Positions 27,248-37,851 of a stretch of 64,000 nucleotides of DNA are shown here, piece after piece. The notes under the pieces were generated by a model. That model did not search any database and was not told the DNA's origin. It saw nothing but the letters and a program-made list of their open reading frames with translations. The DNA is taken from assembly GCF_031020795.1 (NCBI RefSeq), contig NZ_JAVHJP010000007.1:62001-126000 (forward strand). The letters are read 5' to 3'. Source of the DNA: Hydrogenophaga pseudoflava (lineage in GTDB: Bacteria > Pseudomonadota > Gammaproteobacteria > Burkholderiales > Burkholderiaceae_C). The first letter of the stretch is position 1. Each line of letters opens with the position of its first letter. The position numbers were made by a program, and so were the translations under genes.

Positions 27248-28174
27248 ATGACCAGCACCGAGACCTTTGCAGCACCCGCCGCCGCGCCCTCTGACGAGGA
27301 AGAGCGCCACCCGTTTCTGGTGGCGCTGGGCGAGCGGGTGCGCAATCTGCGCTCGCGCAAGGGCATGACGCGCAAGGCGGTGGCGATTGCGGCCGATGTG
27401 TCCGAGCGGCACCTGGCCAACCTCGAATACGGCACCGGCAACGCCTCCATCCTGGTGCTGCTGCAGGTGGCCCAGGCGCTGCACTGCTCGCTGGCCGAAC
27501 TGATCGGTGATGTGAGCACCTCCTCACCGGAATGGCTGCTGATCCGCGAGCTGCTGCAGGGCCGCAACGAGTCCGACCTGCGCCGCGCGCGGGTGGCGCT
27601 GGTGGAGCTGCTGGGGGCCGGCGGTGGTGTGGACGCGCAGGGCCGGCTGGCGCGCGTGGCGCTGATCGGGCTGCGCGGCGCCGGCAAGTCCACCCTGGGC
27701 CAGCGCCTGGCCGATGACTTGGGTTTCCCCTTCATCGAACTGAGCCGCGAGATCGAGCAGTTCGCCGGCTGCAGCATCAGCGAGATCCACAACCTCTACG
27801 GCGCCAACGCCTACCGCCGCTACGAGCGGCGCGCGCTGGAAGAGGCGATCCAGATCTATCCCGAGGTGGTGATCGCCACGCCCGGCGGCCTGGTCGCCGA
27901 CTCGGCCAACTTCAACCTGCTGCTGCAGCACTGCACCACGGTCTGGCTGCAGGCCGACCCGGCCGATCACATGGGCCGGGTGGCGGCGCAGGGCGACATG
28001 CGTCCCATGGCGGCCAGCCGCGAGGCCATGGAAGACCTCAAGCGCATCCTGGAAGGGCGGGCGGCGTTCTATTCCAAGGCCGACCTGGCCTTCAACACCA
28101 GCGCCCAGCCGCTGGAAGAAAGCTTTGCCAAGCTGCGGCGCGAGGTGCGCCAGCTGCTCAAGCTGCCCACCTGA
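27248..28174 (+). CDS. boxR: benzoyl-CoA-responsive repressor BoxR
   Basis: BoxR represses box genes and is released by benzoyl-CoA. The 308-residue protein has an N-terminal XRE-type helix-turn-helix (about residues 25-85: GERVRNLRSRKGMTRKAVA, SERHLANLEYGTGNAS), a linker, and a C-terminal shikimate kinase-like domain with P-loop LIGLRGAGKSTLG (about residue 140) and FIELSREIEQFAGCSI. This architecture is diagnostic of the BoxR/BzdR family. ATG 27248 is used rather than upstream in-frame GTG/ATG codons because it begins just before the conserved part. It is flanked on both sides by TGCA-N6-TGCA-like sites. Confidence 0.93.
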   Translation: MTSTETFAAPAAAPSDEEERHPFLVALGERVRNLRSRKGMTRKAVAIAADVSERHLANLEYGTGNASILVLLQVAQALHCSLAELIGDVSTSSPEWLLIRELLQGRNESDLRRARVALVELLGAGGGVDAQGRLARVALIGLRGAGKSTLGQRLADDLGFPFIELSREIEQFAGCSISEIHNLYGANAYRRYERRALEEAIQIYPEVVIATPGGLVADSANFNLLLQHCTTVWLQADPADHMGRVAAQGDMRPMAASREAMEDLKRILEGRAAFYSKADLAFNTSAQPLEESFAKLRREVRQLLKLPT

Positions 28175-28311
28175 CCCGGGCATTCGGGTAAACACGGGGA
28201 TGTATGCATTAAATTGCCTTTGACTGCGCCTCGACACATGCACTATTATTCACATCCATCGGAATTCCAGTGCACCCCGACCGGCCAACGCCCAGAACCC
28301 AGGAGACCACC
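28175..28311 (+). promoter_or_regulatory. boxC promoter with two candidate BoxR sites
   Basis: A near-consensus promoter is TTGACT (28220-28225), an 18-nt spacer and TATTAT (28244-28249). TGCA-N6-TGCC lies at 28205-28218 just upstream of the -35, and TGCA-N6-TTCA at 28239-28252 overlaps the -10. Both match the TGCA-N6-TGCA layout of the boxD/boxR region, and the octamer TGCACTAT is shared with site 27136. Repressor bound at the downstream site would occlude the -10. A GGAG ribosome site follows at about 28302. Confidence 0.75.
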
Positions 28312-29982
28312 ATGACCGCCACCGCTAGCGCCCCCCGCGTCGACTACCAGACCGATCCGTCCCGCTACCAGCACATCCGCCTGTCGTTCGACGGCGCCAT
28401 TGCCACGCTCTCGCTGGCCATCAACGAAGACGCCGGCCTGCGCCCCGGCTACAAGCTCAAGCTCAACAGCTACGACCTGGGCGTCGACATCGAGCTGCAC
28501 GACGCGCTGCAGCGCATCCGTTTCGAGCACCCCGAGGTGAAGTCGGTGGTGGTCACCAGCCTCAAGGACCGCGTGTTTTGCTCGGGCGCCAACATCTTCA
28601 TGCTGGGCCTCTCCAGCCACGGCTGGAAGGTTAACTTCTGCAAGTTCACCAACGAAACCCGCAACGGCATCGAGGACAGCAGCCAGCACAGCGGCCTGAA
28701 GTTCGTGGCCGCGCTCAACGGCGCCTGCGCCGGCGGCGGCTACGAACTGGCCCTGGCCTGCGACGAAATCGTGCTGGTGGACGACCGTTCCAGCGCGGTC
28801 AGCCTGCCCGAGGTACCGCTGCTGGGCGTGCTGCCCGGCACCGGCGGCCTGACCCGCGTGACCGACAAGCGCCACGTGCGCCACGACCTGGCCGACATCT
28901 TCTGCACCAGTGTCGAAGGCGTGCGCGGCCAGAAGGCGGTGGACTGGCGCCTGGTCGATGCGGTGGCCAAACCGGCGGTGTTCCCGCAGGCGGTCCGCGA
29001 GCGCGTCGAGAAGCTGGCCGCCGGCAGCCACCGCGGTGCCGCCGGCGCCCAACCCGTCGCGCTGACCCCGCTGAACCGCACGATCGAGGCCGACCGTCTG
29101 GCCTACACGAACGTGTCGGTCGAGATCGACCGCGCCAAGCGCACCGCCACCTTCACCGTCAAGGCACCGCAGGGTGCGCAGCCGACCGACATCGCCGGCA
29201 TCGAGGCCCTGGGCGCGAACTGGTACGCGCTGCAGATGGTGCGCGAGCTGGACGACGCCATCCTGCACATGCGCACCAACGAACTGGACATCGGCACCTG
29301 GCTGCTCAAGACCGAAGGCGACAGCGCCGCGGTGCTGGCCAACGACGCGCTGATGCTGGCGAACAAGGACCACTGGTTCGTCAACGAGACCATCGGCCAC
29401 CTGCGCCGCACCTTCGCCCGCCTGGACGTGTCCTCGCGCAGCCTGTTCGCGCTGCTGGAGCCGGGTTCGTGCTTCGCCGGCACGCTGGCCGAGCTGGCCT
29501 TCTGTGCCGATCGCGCCTACATGCTGGTGCTGCCCGACGAGCCACAGAAGCAGCCGGTGCTGACCCTGGGCGAGATGAACTTCGGCTACCTGCCCATGGT
29601 CAACGGCCAGAGCCGCCTGCAGCGCCGCTTCTACGAAGAGGCTGCGCCGATGGAAGCCGCGCGCGGTGCCATCGGCCAGGCACTGGACGGCGACGCTGCC
29701 CTGAAGCTGGGCCTGGTGACCGCTGCGCCCGACGACATCGACTGGGCCGACGAGATCCGCCTGGCGCTGGAAGAGCGCGCCGCCATGTCGCCCGACGCAC
29801 TGACCGGCCTGGAGGCCAATCTGCGCTTCGCCCAGAAGGAAAACATGTTCACCCGCATCTTCGGCCGCCTGACCGCCTGGCAGAACTGGATCTTCCAGCG
29901 CCCCAACGCTGTCGGCGAGAAGGGTGCGCTCAAGGTCTACGGCAAGGGCGACAAGGCCGCCTTTGACTGGAACAGGGTTTGA
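28312..29982 (+). CDS. boxC: benzoyl-CoA-dihydrodiol lyase BoxC
   Basis: BoxC hydrolytically opens the epoxidised ring of benzoyl-CoA, releasing formate and the C6 semialdehyde-CoA. The 556-residue protein has an N-terminal crotonase-like half with FCSGANIFMLGLSSHGWKVN and the oxyanion region NGACAGGGYELALACDE (about residues 135-160), LPEVPLLGVLPGTGGL, and a second crotonase-like half with LLEPGSCFAGTLAELAF. The length matches known BoxC (about 550). Formate release gives a metabolic link to the formate dehydrogenase further along the window. Confidence 0.95.
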   Translation: MTATASAPRVDYQTDPSRYQHIRLSFDGAIATLSLAINEDAGLRPGYKLKLNSYDLGVDIELHDALQRIRFEHPEVKSVVVTSLKDRVFCSGANIFMLGLSSHGWKVNFCKFTNETRNGIEDSSQHSGLKFVAALNGACAGGGYELALACDEIVLVDDRSSAVSLPEVPLLGVLPGTGGLTRVTDKRHVRHDLADIFCTSVEGVRGQKAVDWRLVDAVAKPAVFPQAVRERVEKLAAGSHRGAAGAQPVALTPLNRTIEADRLAYTNVSVEIDRAKRTATFTVKAPQGAQPTDIAGIEALGANWYALQMVRELDDAILHMRTNELDIGTWLLKTEGDSAAVLANDALMLANKDHWFVNETIGHLRRTFARLDVSSRSLFALLEPGSCFAGTLAELAFCADRAYMLVLPDEPQKQPVLTLGEMNFGYLPMVNGQSRLQRRFYEEAAPMEAARGAIGQALDGDAALKLGLVTAAPDDIDWADEIRLALEERAAMSPDALTGLEANLRFAQKENMFTRIFGRLTAWQNWIFQRPNAVGEKGALKVYGKGDKAAFDWNRV

Positions 29983-30062
29983 CGCCCCCCCTGCGCCGCG
30001 CTGCGCGCGTCACCCCCCAGGGGGCGGCGCGAGCGGCCCGGCAAAGCCGGTTCCGCCGCACC
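29983..30062 (+). repeat. G+C-rich interspersed repeat, copy A (boxC-boxB gap)
   Basis: The unit is a C-run, GCGCCGC-rich core, a CCCCC...GGGGG hairpin and then CGGCCCGGCAAAGCCGGTTCCGCC, which itself forms CCGGC-AAA-GCCGG. Copies with the same order of parts occur at 31543-31641 and, inverted, at 61690-61768. The rest of the 132-nt gap holds the AGGAGA ribosome site of boxB. Confidence 0.75.
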
Positions 30063-30114
30063 CCCGATTGAAGAAGCCCCGCTCCACCATCCAACCACCC
30101 GCAGGAGACCTGTC

Positions 30115-31542
<1,428 letters not shown>

Positions 31543-31641
31543 CCCCCCTGCGCCGCTGCGCGGCTTCCCCCCTTTCTGGCGCGCCTTCGGCGCTTGAAGG
31601 GGGGACGATGCGAGTGGCCCGGCGAAGCCGGTTCCACCGCA
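31543..31641 (+). repeat. G+C-rich interspersed repeat, copy B (boxB-boxA gap)
   Basis: Directly after the boxB stop the same unit as copy A recurs, with a longer hairpin: CCCCCCTTT, a GGCGCGCCTTCGGCGC inner part and GAAGGGGGGA, then GGCCCGGCGAAGCCGGTTCCACCGC. Its strong hairpins could attenuate transcription between boxB and boxA. Confidence 0.75.
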
Positions 31642-31933
31642 TCTCTGGACTAAGGCACGCCCGCCGGACGCTTGGTTGGTTTCTCGTTTCCTCTGTTCCT
31701 TCTTCGCTCGCCAGTGAGCATGGGTTGGGGTGACCGGCGCAGTGAGGTCAAGGAGGAGCCGGCCGCAGGCCGGCGGGGGACACGAACGGAGCCGGTCGCC
31801 TCGGCCCATGCGGCGTGACCACGGAGACACGCCAGACACGAACAGAGTCAGCCACCCGGGTTCACGCGGTGCCACTACGAAGTCAACACCAGCAACACAA
31901 TAGAGCGCTACGAGAACAGCAACGGAGACCCAG
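31642..31933 (+). other. non-coding remainder of the boxB-boxA gap
   Basis: This 292-nt stretch has no credible reading frame. It contains a perfect 7-bp hairpin GCCGGCC-GCA-GGCCGGC (31758-31774) and short near-repeats of GACACGAAC and CGGAGCCGGTCG. It follows repeat copy B directly and may be the extended part of a larger repetitive element. I see no promoter I would defend. The boxA ribosome site is GGAGA just before the ATG. Confidence 0.5.
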
Positions 31934-33223
31934 ATGAACGCCCCCTTGGAAGCCGCCGTCATCAAACAGCACCTGATCGACCCCGAGATCTGCATCCGCT
32001 GCAACACCTGCGAATCGATCTGCCCGGTCGGCGCCATCACCCACGACTCGCGCAATTACGTGGTCGACGTCAGCAAGTGCAACTGGTGCAACGACTGCAT
32101 CTCGCCGTGCCCGACCGGCTCCATCGACAACTACCGCCGTGTGGTGCGCGCCAGGGCTTACTCGCTTGAAGAGCAGCTCGGCTGGGACGTGCTGCCCGCC
32201 GAACTCTCGTCGGCCGATCTCGCCGCGGCAGCCGCCGACGCGGGTGAGCCTGTGGCCCAGGCCGTGACCGAACCCGAGCCCGCACCGGCCACCGACCCCA
32301 CCGGCCAGACCGCCTTCAACTCGGCGCAATACGGTGCCAGCATCCCTCCCTGGAGTGCGGCCCACGCCTACGCCAACCTCTACGGCCCCAAGGCCGCGCA
32401 GAAGACCGTCACCGCCACCGTCACCGGCAACCTGCGTGTGACGGCGGTCGGCAAGGACTACGACACCCACCACATCGTGCTCGACTTCGGGTCCATGCCG
32501 TTCCCGGTGCTCGAAGGCCAGAGCATCGGCATCGTGCCGCCCGGCCTCGACGCGCAGGGCAGGCCGCACCACGCGCGCCAGTACAGCATCGCCAGCCCGC
32601 GCAACGGCGAGCGCCCCGGCCACAACAACCTCTCGCTGACCATCAAGCGCGTGCTCGAAGACCATTCGGGCCAGCCGGTGCGCGGGGTGGCCAGCAACTA
32701 CATGTGCGACCTGCAGGTGGGCGACCAGGTGCAGGTGATCGGACCGTTCGGCACCAGCTTCCTGATGCCCAACCACCCGAAGTCCAGCATCGTCATGATC
32801 TGCACCGGCACCGGCTCGGCCCCCATGCGCGCCATGACCGAGTGGCGTCGCCGCCTTCGCGCCAGCGGCAAGTTCGAGAGCGGCAAGCTGATGCTGTTCT
32901 TCGGTGCCCGCACACAGGAAGAACTGCCGTACTTCGGCCCGCTGCAGAGCCTGCCCAAGGACTTCATCGACAGCAACTTCGCGTTCAGCCGCACGCCCGG
33001 CCAGCCCAAGCGCTACGTGCAGGACGCGATGCGCGAGCGCGCGGCCGACCTGGCGACCCTGCTGCAGGACCCGAACGCCTGCTTCTATGTGTGCGGCCTC
33101 AAGGCCATGGAGGAGGGCGTGGTGCTGGCGCTGCGCGACATCGCCACTGGCGCCGGACTCGACTGGGACGAGGTCGGCGCCGCACTCAAGCGCGAAGGCC
33201 GCCTGCACCTGGAAACCTACTGA
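31934..33223 (+). CDS. boxA: benzoyl-CoA 2,3-epoxidase reductase subunit BoxA
   Basis: BoxA passes electrons from NADPH to BoxB. The 429-residue protein has two N-terminal [4Fe-4S] motifs, [12 protein letters not shown] (about residue 20) and [12 protein letters not shown] (about residue 50), a proline/alanine-rich linker, and a ferredoxin-NADP reductase-like part with the FAD motif RQYSIASP and the NADPH motif [12 protein letters not shown], ending in GRLHLETY. boxA is the last gene of the boxR-C-B-A arm, and its end overlaps the convergent DUF1631 gene by 7 nt. Confidence 0.96.
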   Translation: MNAPLEAAVIKQHLIDPEICIRCNTCESICPVGAITHDSRNYVVDVSKCNWCNDCISPCPTGSIDNYRRVVRARAYSLEEQLGWDVLPAELSSADLAAAAADAGEPVAQAVTEPEPAPATDPTGQTAFNSAQYGASIPPWSAAHAYANLYGPKAAQKTVTATVTGNLRVTAVGKDYDTHHIVLDFGSMPFPVLEGQSIGIVPPGLDAQGRPHHARQYSIASPRNGERPGHNNLSLTIKRVLEDHSGQPVRGVASNYMCDLQVGDQVQVIGPFGTSFLMPNHPKSSIVMICTGTGSAPMRAMTEWRRRLRASGKFESGKLMLFFGARTQEELPYFGPLQSLPKDFIDSNFAFSRTPGQPKRYVQDAMRERAADLATLLQDPNACFYVCGLKAMEEGVVLALRDIATGAGLDWDEVGAALKREGRLHLETY

Positions 33224-35655
33224 GCGCCGGCCTCCGCTTCGGCGGCCACCACCTGGTTCAGGGCCCGCGCCATCACCGGCCGGGTTTCGACCAGGCGCAG
33301 CCAGCGCTTGGCCATCAGCTTCTCGCAGCTTCGGCGCGTCATGGTGTGGGTACGGCCGCCAAGGCTGTTGAACATGAACAGGCTGGCTTTCTGGCTGCTC
33401 CAGACCAACTGCGCGCGCAGCCATTCGCCGCCGGAGTACAGGTCGACCCACGAGCCGGTGGTCATGCGCGTGAGCAGCAGCGCCGGTTCGACCGCATCCG
33501 GACCCCCCTCCGCATCGGCGGAGCCCGCGACCGCTGCGAATGCCTCCACCACCTCCACCGCTTCCGTGGCCCCGCCATGGGTGAGCGGCATGGTTTCGCT
33601 GAACCCGGCGCTGGCCAGTTCGCGCGCGCCCATCCAGGGCTGCTCGCGCGGAGTGGGTTTCTGCTGCTCGGGCGAGGCCGGCGCCAGCAGGGTGGCCAGT
33701 GCCTGCTGTTCCGAATCGCTCACTTCGGGCGTGAGGGCGGTGGCGTGTCCGTCCACCCGGGCGCGCGCGCGCCGCAGCCGCAGCACGGGTTCGTGCAGCT
33801 TGAGCAGGGCGTCGAAGAAGGTCTTCGTCTCGTCGGGTGACTGGCCCAGGCTCTCCAGTCCGCGGCGCAGGGTCATCAGCATGCCCGGCACGATCTCGAT
33901 GAGCTGGCGCGGCTGGCGCAGGGTCACCTGGCTGCGCGTGCTCCACAGCAGGTGTCCGATGACCTTGCGGTAGCCCATCGGATCTGGCCCCTTGTCCGGG
34001 TGCTGCAGCTCGGCCGAGGCGATCACCAGTGACCACGAGCCGTAGAGGAAGTCGAGCACGATGGCGGGCGCGTCGTAGAGGTCGGGCCGGTGGCTGATTT
34101 CCCAGGCGATCTGGTCGGCCAGCTCCTGGCGCCGCTCCGCGAAGTTCAGTGCGTCCAGCTGCTTCTGCTGGCGCTGCTCCTGCGCGTCGTCCTCGTCCGC
34201 CCATTGCGCCTTCAGCCCGCCGAGGGCGGAGGCGAAGGGCTCGGCGTCGGCCGAGCCGCTGTCGTTGAGCGCACGAACCTGCTCGCGCACCGGCTCGAAG
34301 AAGGCCTCGAAGCCGGGCGAGAACTCGTCGTTGTAACGGAAGCTGCGCTGGGCCACCGCCTCGATCCACAGGCGCGCCGGGTGGTCGCTGCGGCTGAAAT
34401 AGCGCGGCTCCGCCATGGCCAGGCGCAGCAGCGCGGGCTCCAGGGCCACCACCGCCTCGCGCACCGGCGCCAGCAGCAGCGGATCGCCCGAGACCTGGGT
34501 GACCAGCTTGCGCACCACGTCCAGCCCGACCGCCTGCGAAACCTTGTCGGCCTGGTGCTTGAGTTCCAGCAGCACGCGGGCGCGTTCGTGTGGCGCGGCG
34601 TAGTCGCCCCACTGGTCCGCGTCGAGCGGTGAGGCCACGTCGACCGGTCGCGCCGGGCGCTCCACCGCGGGCAGGTCACGGTAGCGCGTGCGCTCCTGTT
34701 CCAGTTCCTCGGGCGCGGGCTGGGGCAGTCGCGCCAGCAGGTCGACGTGGTGCAGTTCCTGCCGCACCTGTTCGAAGTAGGCGTTGTCCAGGGGGTGGTC
34801 AAAGACCGCCTGTTCGCCTGCCATGAAGGCCTGCAGCACCTCGTGCTGCAGCGGCGTCTGCGCGCGCGCCAGGTCCTTCATGCGCAGCGACATCGGTGGC
34901 GCCGGTGCGTCCTGCCCGTCTCGGTAGGGGACCAGCCCCGCCGGTTCGGAGGGCGAGCCTTCCTCCAGCCAGCCCCGGGTGGACAGGTGCGTCGCAGTCT
35001 GTGGCGAGCCGTCGGCCACCAGGCGGATGCGGTAGCCCGCCTCCTGCACCCGGGCTTGCTGCAGCATCAGGGCTACCTGGCCGTAGAGCTGGCTCAACTC
35101 CTTCGCCAGCGGGGGGACGACCTTCTTCATCCAGAGGCTGCGCACCTGGGGGTCGGGTTCGCGTTCGGCCATCAGGTCGCGCAGCGTGCGCACGAACACC
35201 GAAGGCCGCAGCGGGTTCTTTTCGGCGTGCACGGTGTCCAGGCCGATGAGCGAACTCATGCGGGCGTCCACCATCGACAGCGCCTGCTCGACGACCGGCA
35301 GCAGCATCTGCAGCATGCGAGCCGCTTCCAGTGATTCGTTGACCGAGCTGTCGTCCACCAGGGCCAGCAGGGACGAGTCGGACATGCGCCCCATGGACGA
35401 GGTGGGGCCATCGTGCCCGCCGTGCTGGAAAGCATGCTGCAGGCGCAGGGGAAACTGGGCACTCAGCTGGTTGCGCTGGCGTTCCAGGCTCCACCAGGCG
35501 CGGGCCAGCAGTGTCCGCTGGGCCACCTCGCGGCTCTGGTTTTCCTCGTCCTGCAGCGCCGCCACCGTTGCGTTCAGGCTACGGCCCAGCAGGCCTGGGG
35601 CCTCCCTGAGCACCCGATCAAAGCACTGGTCGAGCAACGACGGGGCTGAAGACAT
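33217..35655 (-). CDS. DUF1631 family protein
   Basis: This is an 812-residue soluble, helix-rich protein of the DUF1631 family, known from beta- and gammaproteobacteria, with no established function. Family-like segments include [26 protein letters not shown] near the N-terminus (REVAQRTLL), [22 protein letters not shown] ([14 protein letters not shown]) and [21 protein letters not shown]. The C-terminal ~100 residues ([21 protein letters not shown], then [17 protein letters not shown]) look like a PilZ-type beta-barrel, but I do not see a clear RxxxR c-di-GMP motif. It has no signal peptide or membrane helix. Confidence 0.8.
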   Translation of the reverse strand: MSSAPSLLDQCFDRVLREAPGLLGRSLNATVAALQDEENQSREVAQRTLLARAWWSLERQRNQLSAQFPLRLQHAFQHGGHDGPTSSMGRMSDSSLLALVDDSSVNESLEAARMLQMLLPVVEQALSMVDARMSSLIGLDTVHAEKNPLRPSVFVRTLRDLMAEREPDPQVRSLWMKKVVPPLAKELSQLYGQVALMLQQARVQEAGYRIRLVADGSPQTATHLSTRGWLEEGSPSEPAGLVPYRDGQDAPAPPMSLRMKDLARAQTPLQHEVLQAFMAGEQAVFDHPLDNAYFEQVRQELHHVDLLARLPQPAPEELEQERTRYRDLPAVERPARPVDVASPLDADQWGDYAAPHERARVLLELKHQADKVSQAVGLDVVRKLVTQVSGDPLLLAPVREAVVALEPALLRLAMAEPRYFSRSDHPARLWIEAVAQRSFRYNDEFSPGFEAFFEPVREQVRALNDSGSADAEPFASALGGLKAQWADEDDAQEQRQQKQLDALNFAERRQELADQIAWEISHRPDLYDAPAIVLDFLYGSWSLVIASAELQHPDKGPDPMGYRKVIGHLLWSTRSQVTLRQPRQLIEIVPGMLMTLRRGLESLGQSPDETKTFFDALLKLHEPVLRLRRARARVDGHATALTPEVSDSEQQALATLLAPASPEQQKPTPREQPWMGARELASAGFSETMPLTHGGATEAVEVVEAFAAVAGSADAEGGPDAVEPALLLTRMTTGSWVDLYSGGEWLRAQLVWSSQKASLFMFNSLGGRTHTMTRRSCEKLMAKRWLRLVETRPVMARALNQVVAAEAEAGAQ

Positions 35656-35795
35656 GACGGGGCAGGGGCAGATGGGGTGTTGTTGTGCGAAAACTCACAA
35701 AGGTTACACCGAGGCGGGGCCCCCGTACAGGACGATCTGGTCATTCACCCTGCTGATGCCGCCGTCCATCGCCTTGGCGTACAGTCCGTTGTCCT

Positions 35796-36440
35796 ATGAA
35801 TGTCGATGCACAAGTTTCCCCGCCGCCCTCCGGCCGGCCGTCGCTGCCGGTGGACGTGGTGATGCGGCGTGAGCCTGTCAGCGGCCCGATGGCACGCTGG
35901 CAACCGTGGCGCTGGGTGCTGGCCGACGTGATGGCGGCCGGGGCGCCCGTCGAGGTGTCGGTGGGTGCGGGCGAGCCTGTGGCCGGGGCGCCCCAGGAAG
36001 TGCAGCCGCTGCCGGGCGCCGCCGCGGTGGAGGGTGCGCGCTACTGGTTGTTCTCCGGCTTGCGCGCCACGCTGTACCGCGACGACGCCGAAGGCTATTT
36101 CCTCAATCTCAACAGCCCTTCGCCCTGTTTCTGGGTGTTCTGGCGCGCCGACGAGGGCCAACTGGTCGACGGCGAACCCATGGCCGTGCCGCAGATCGCC
36201 ACGCTCAGCTACCACGACGCCGGCCGCTGGCTCGACGCGCAGGAAAAGGTGGACCAGGTGCCCGCATCGCCCGAGGTGGTCGAATGGCTGCAGGCCTTTG
36301 TGGCCGAGCACCACCACGTCGAACCCAAGCGCCGCAAGCGGCCCGACAGCTTCAAGCCGCTGACCGACCGCTTCGGCCAGCCGGCCCGGGTGAGCACCGA
36401 CAAGATGGTTGCGCGCCGTGGCGGCGAGGGAGCCCGATGA
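35796..36440 (+). CDS. DUF3305 protein of the formate dehydrogenase accessory block
   Basis: This is a 214-residue soluble protein of the DUF3305 family, found in formate dehydrogenase gene clusters; the molecular role is unknown. The DUF3305 core is visible as PVDVVMRREPVSGPMARWQPWRWVL, WLFSGLRATLYRDDAEGYFLNL and SPSPCFWVFWRA. The C-terminal tail is basic. Its stop overlaps the ATG of the next gene by 3 nt. The 140 nt upstream contain no convincing promoter. Confidence 0.82.
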   Translation: MNVDAQVSPPPSGRPSLPVDVVMRREPVSGPMARWQPWRWVLADVMAAGAPVEVSVGAGEPVAGAPQEVQPLPGAAAVEGARYWLFSGLRATLYRDDAEGYFLNLNSPSPCFWVFWRADEGQLVDGEPMAVPQIATLSYHDAGRWLDAQEKVDQVPASPEVVEWLQAFVAEHHHVEPKRRKRPDSFKPLTDRFGQPARVSTDKMVARRGGEGAR

Positions 36441-37237
36441 TGCTGCGCATCGGCGTCAGTGCGCGGCTGCTGCACGAACCGCCCCCGGGGCTGGGTCTGC
36501 CGCAGAAGCGCCTGCAGTTTCTCGAGAGTTCCATGGCGCACTGGATCATGGCCCACGGCGCGATCGCGCTCATGGTGCCGTTCGTCGACGAGGACAGCCC
36601 CCACCTGGTCAACCGTGTGCCCGCGAGCGAGGTGGTGGACCTGCTCGACGGCCTGGTGCTGCAAGGCGGCGTCGACGTCTGTCCCGAAACCTATGGCAGC
36701 ACGCTGCTGCGGCCCGAGTGGGCGGGCGACCCGGTGCGCGACCGCTACGAGCTGGCGCTGCTGCGCGGCTTCATCGAGGCGCGCAAGCCGGTCCTGGGCA
36801 TCTGCCGCGGGGCGCAGCTGATCAACGTGTACCACGGCGGCACGCTGCTGCAGGACATCCCTTCACAGCGCCGCAGTCCGGTGCTGCACCAGGACCTGGC
36901 CCATTACGACCGGCTGCAGCACGCGGTGCGCTTTGAACCCGGCCTGTTGCTCGACCGGCTGTACGGCTCCTCGCAGCACTGCGTTACCAGCATCCATCAC
37001 CAGTGCGTGGACCGCCTGGGCGACGGGCTGGTGGTCGAGGCCCGCTGCCCGCAGGACGACGTGATCGAGGCCATTCGCGGCACGGGGCCGGGCTTCGTGC
37101 TCGGCGTGCAGTGGCACCCCGAATTCCACCTGCTGCCCGCAGAGGCGCGTCAGGGCCTGATCGACAGCGGTCCGCTGATGCAGGCCTTCCTGCAGGCCAC
37201 GCGCGAACGGGCGGATCGCCTCCGCAAGCCTGAATGA
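36437..37237 (+). CDS. class I glutamine amidotransferase-like hydrolase (peptidase C26)
   Basis: This is a 266-residue enzyme of the gamma-glutamyl-gamma-aminobutyrate hydrolase (PuuD-like) family, which cleaves gamma-glutamyl amides. The triad is visible: cysteine in VLGICRGAQLINV and histidine and glutamate in LGVQWHPEFH. LVLQGGVDVCPETYG is the family substrate loop. It is translationally coupled to DUF3305 upstream and DUF3306 downstream (4-nt overlaps), so it is firmly part of the formate dehydrogenase accessory operon, where such an enzyme has no obvious role. It may act on polyamine, glutamyl or cofactor-linked substrates. Confidence 0.85.
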   Translation: MMLRIGVSARLLHEPPPGLGLPQKRLQFLESSMAHWIMAHGAIALMVPFVDEDSPHLVNRVPASEVVDLLDGLVLQGGVDVCPETYGSTLLRPEWAGDPVRDRYELALLRGFIEARKPVLGICRGAQLINVYHGGTLLQDIPSQRRSPVLHQDLAHYDRLQHAVRFEPGLLLDRLYGSSQHCVTSIHHQCVDRLGDGLVVEARCPQDDVIEAIRGTGPGFVLGVQWHPEFHLLPAEARQGLIDSGPLMQAFLQATRERADRLRKPE

Positions 37238-37851
37238 GCACGTCCGGCGACGACGGATTCTTCTCGCGCTGGTCGCGCCGCAAGGCCCAGGCCCGTGCGG
37301 GCGAGCCGTTGCCCGAACCCGCCGCGCCCGTGGCACCACCGGTGGCAGTGGCCGCGGCGCCGGCGTCCGTGGTGCCTTGCGAAGCAGTGGCCGCGCCGCC
37401 GGCGTCCGGGATCGCCGAAGCTTCTCCGCCGCCCACGCTGGAAGACACGCAGCAACTCACACCCGCCTCCGACTTCCGCCGCTTCGTGGCCAAGGACGTG
37501 CCGCCGGAGGTGCGCAACGCCGCTGTCAAGAAGCTGTTTGCCGACCCGCACTTCAACGTGATGGACGGGCTGGACATCTACATCGACGACTACACGAAGA
37601 CCGAACCCATCCCCGCAGCGATGATGGCAAAAATGGTCAGCGCCCAGTTCCTGAAGCTGGTCGAAGACCCCGAGGAACAGCCACAGAAAAAGGCCGGAGC
37701 GGCTGCCAGCGATGCAGCGCCCACGGCCACCGACGACACCCGCGCGCCAGACGCGGCCGCCCCCCACGAGACCCACGATGACCACGCTGATCTGCAACTG
37801 CAACCAGACCATGACCCTGGACCCGAAGGCCCTGGGTCAGGTGCTGGATGA
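37234..37851 (+). CDS. DUF3306 protein of the formate dehydrogenase accessory block
   Basis: This is a 205-residue protein of the DUF3306 family, another recurrent but uncharacterised member of formate dehydrogenase clusters. The conserved start FFSRWSRRKAQAR and the core DFRRFVAKDVPPEVRNAAVKK and LDIYIDDYTKTEPIP are present, separated by an alanine/proline-rich linker. The last 25 residues lie in a 74-nt overlap with the next gene and are low in complexity; they may be a poorly constrained tail. Confidence 0.82.
   Translation: MSTSGDDGFFSRWSRRKAQARAGEPLPEPAAPVAPPVAVAAAPASVVPCEAVAAPPASGIAEASPPPTLEDTQQLTPASDFRRFVAKDVPPEVRNAAVKKLFADPHFNVMDGLDIYIDDYTKTEPIPAAMMAKMVSAQFLKLVEDPEEQPQKKAGAAASDAAPTATDDTRAPDAAAPHETHDDHADLQLQPDHDPGPEGPGSGAG

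Noticed and set aside
35656..35795. Possible -24/-12 promoter upstream of the DUF3305 gene (TGG...TGCT near 35740)
   Set aside because: The GG-to-GC spacing is 11 nt, not 10, and the -24 half is poor. No palindrome like that at 46681 is present.
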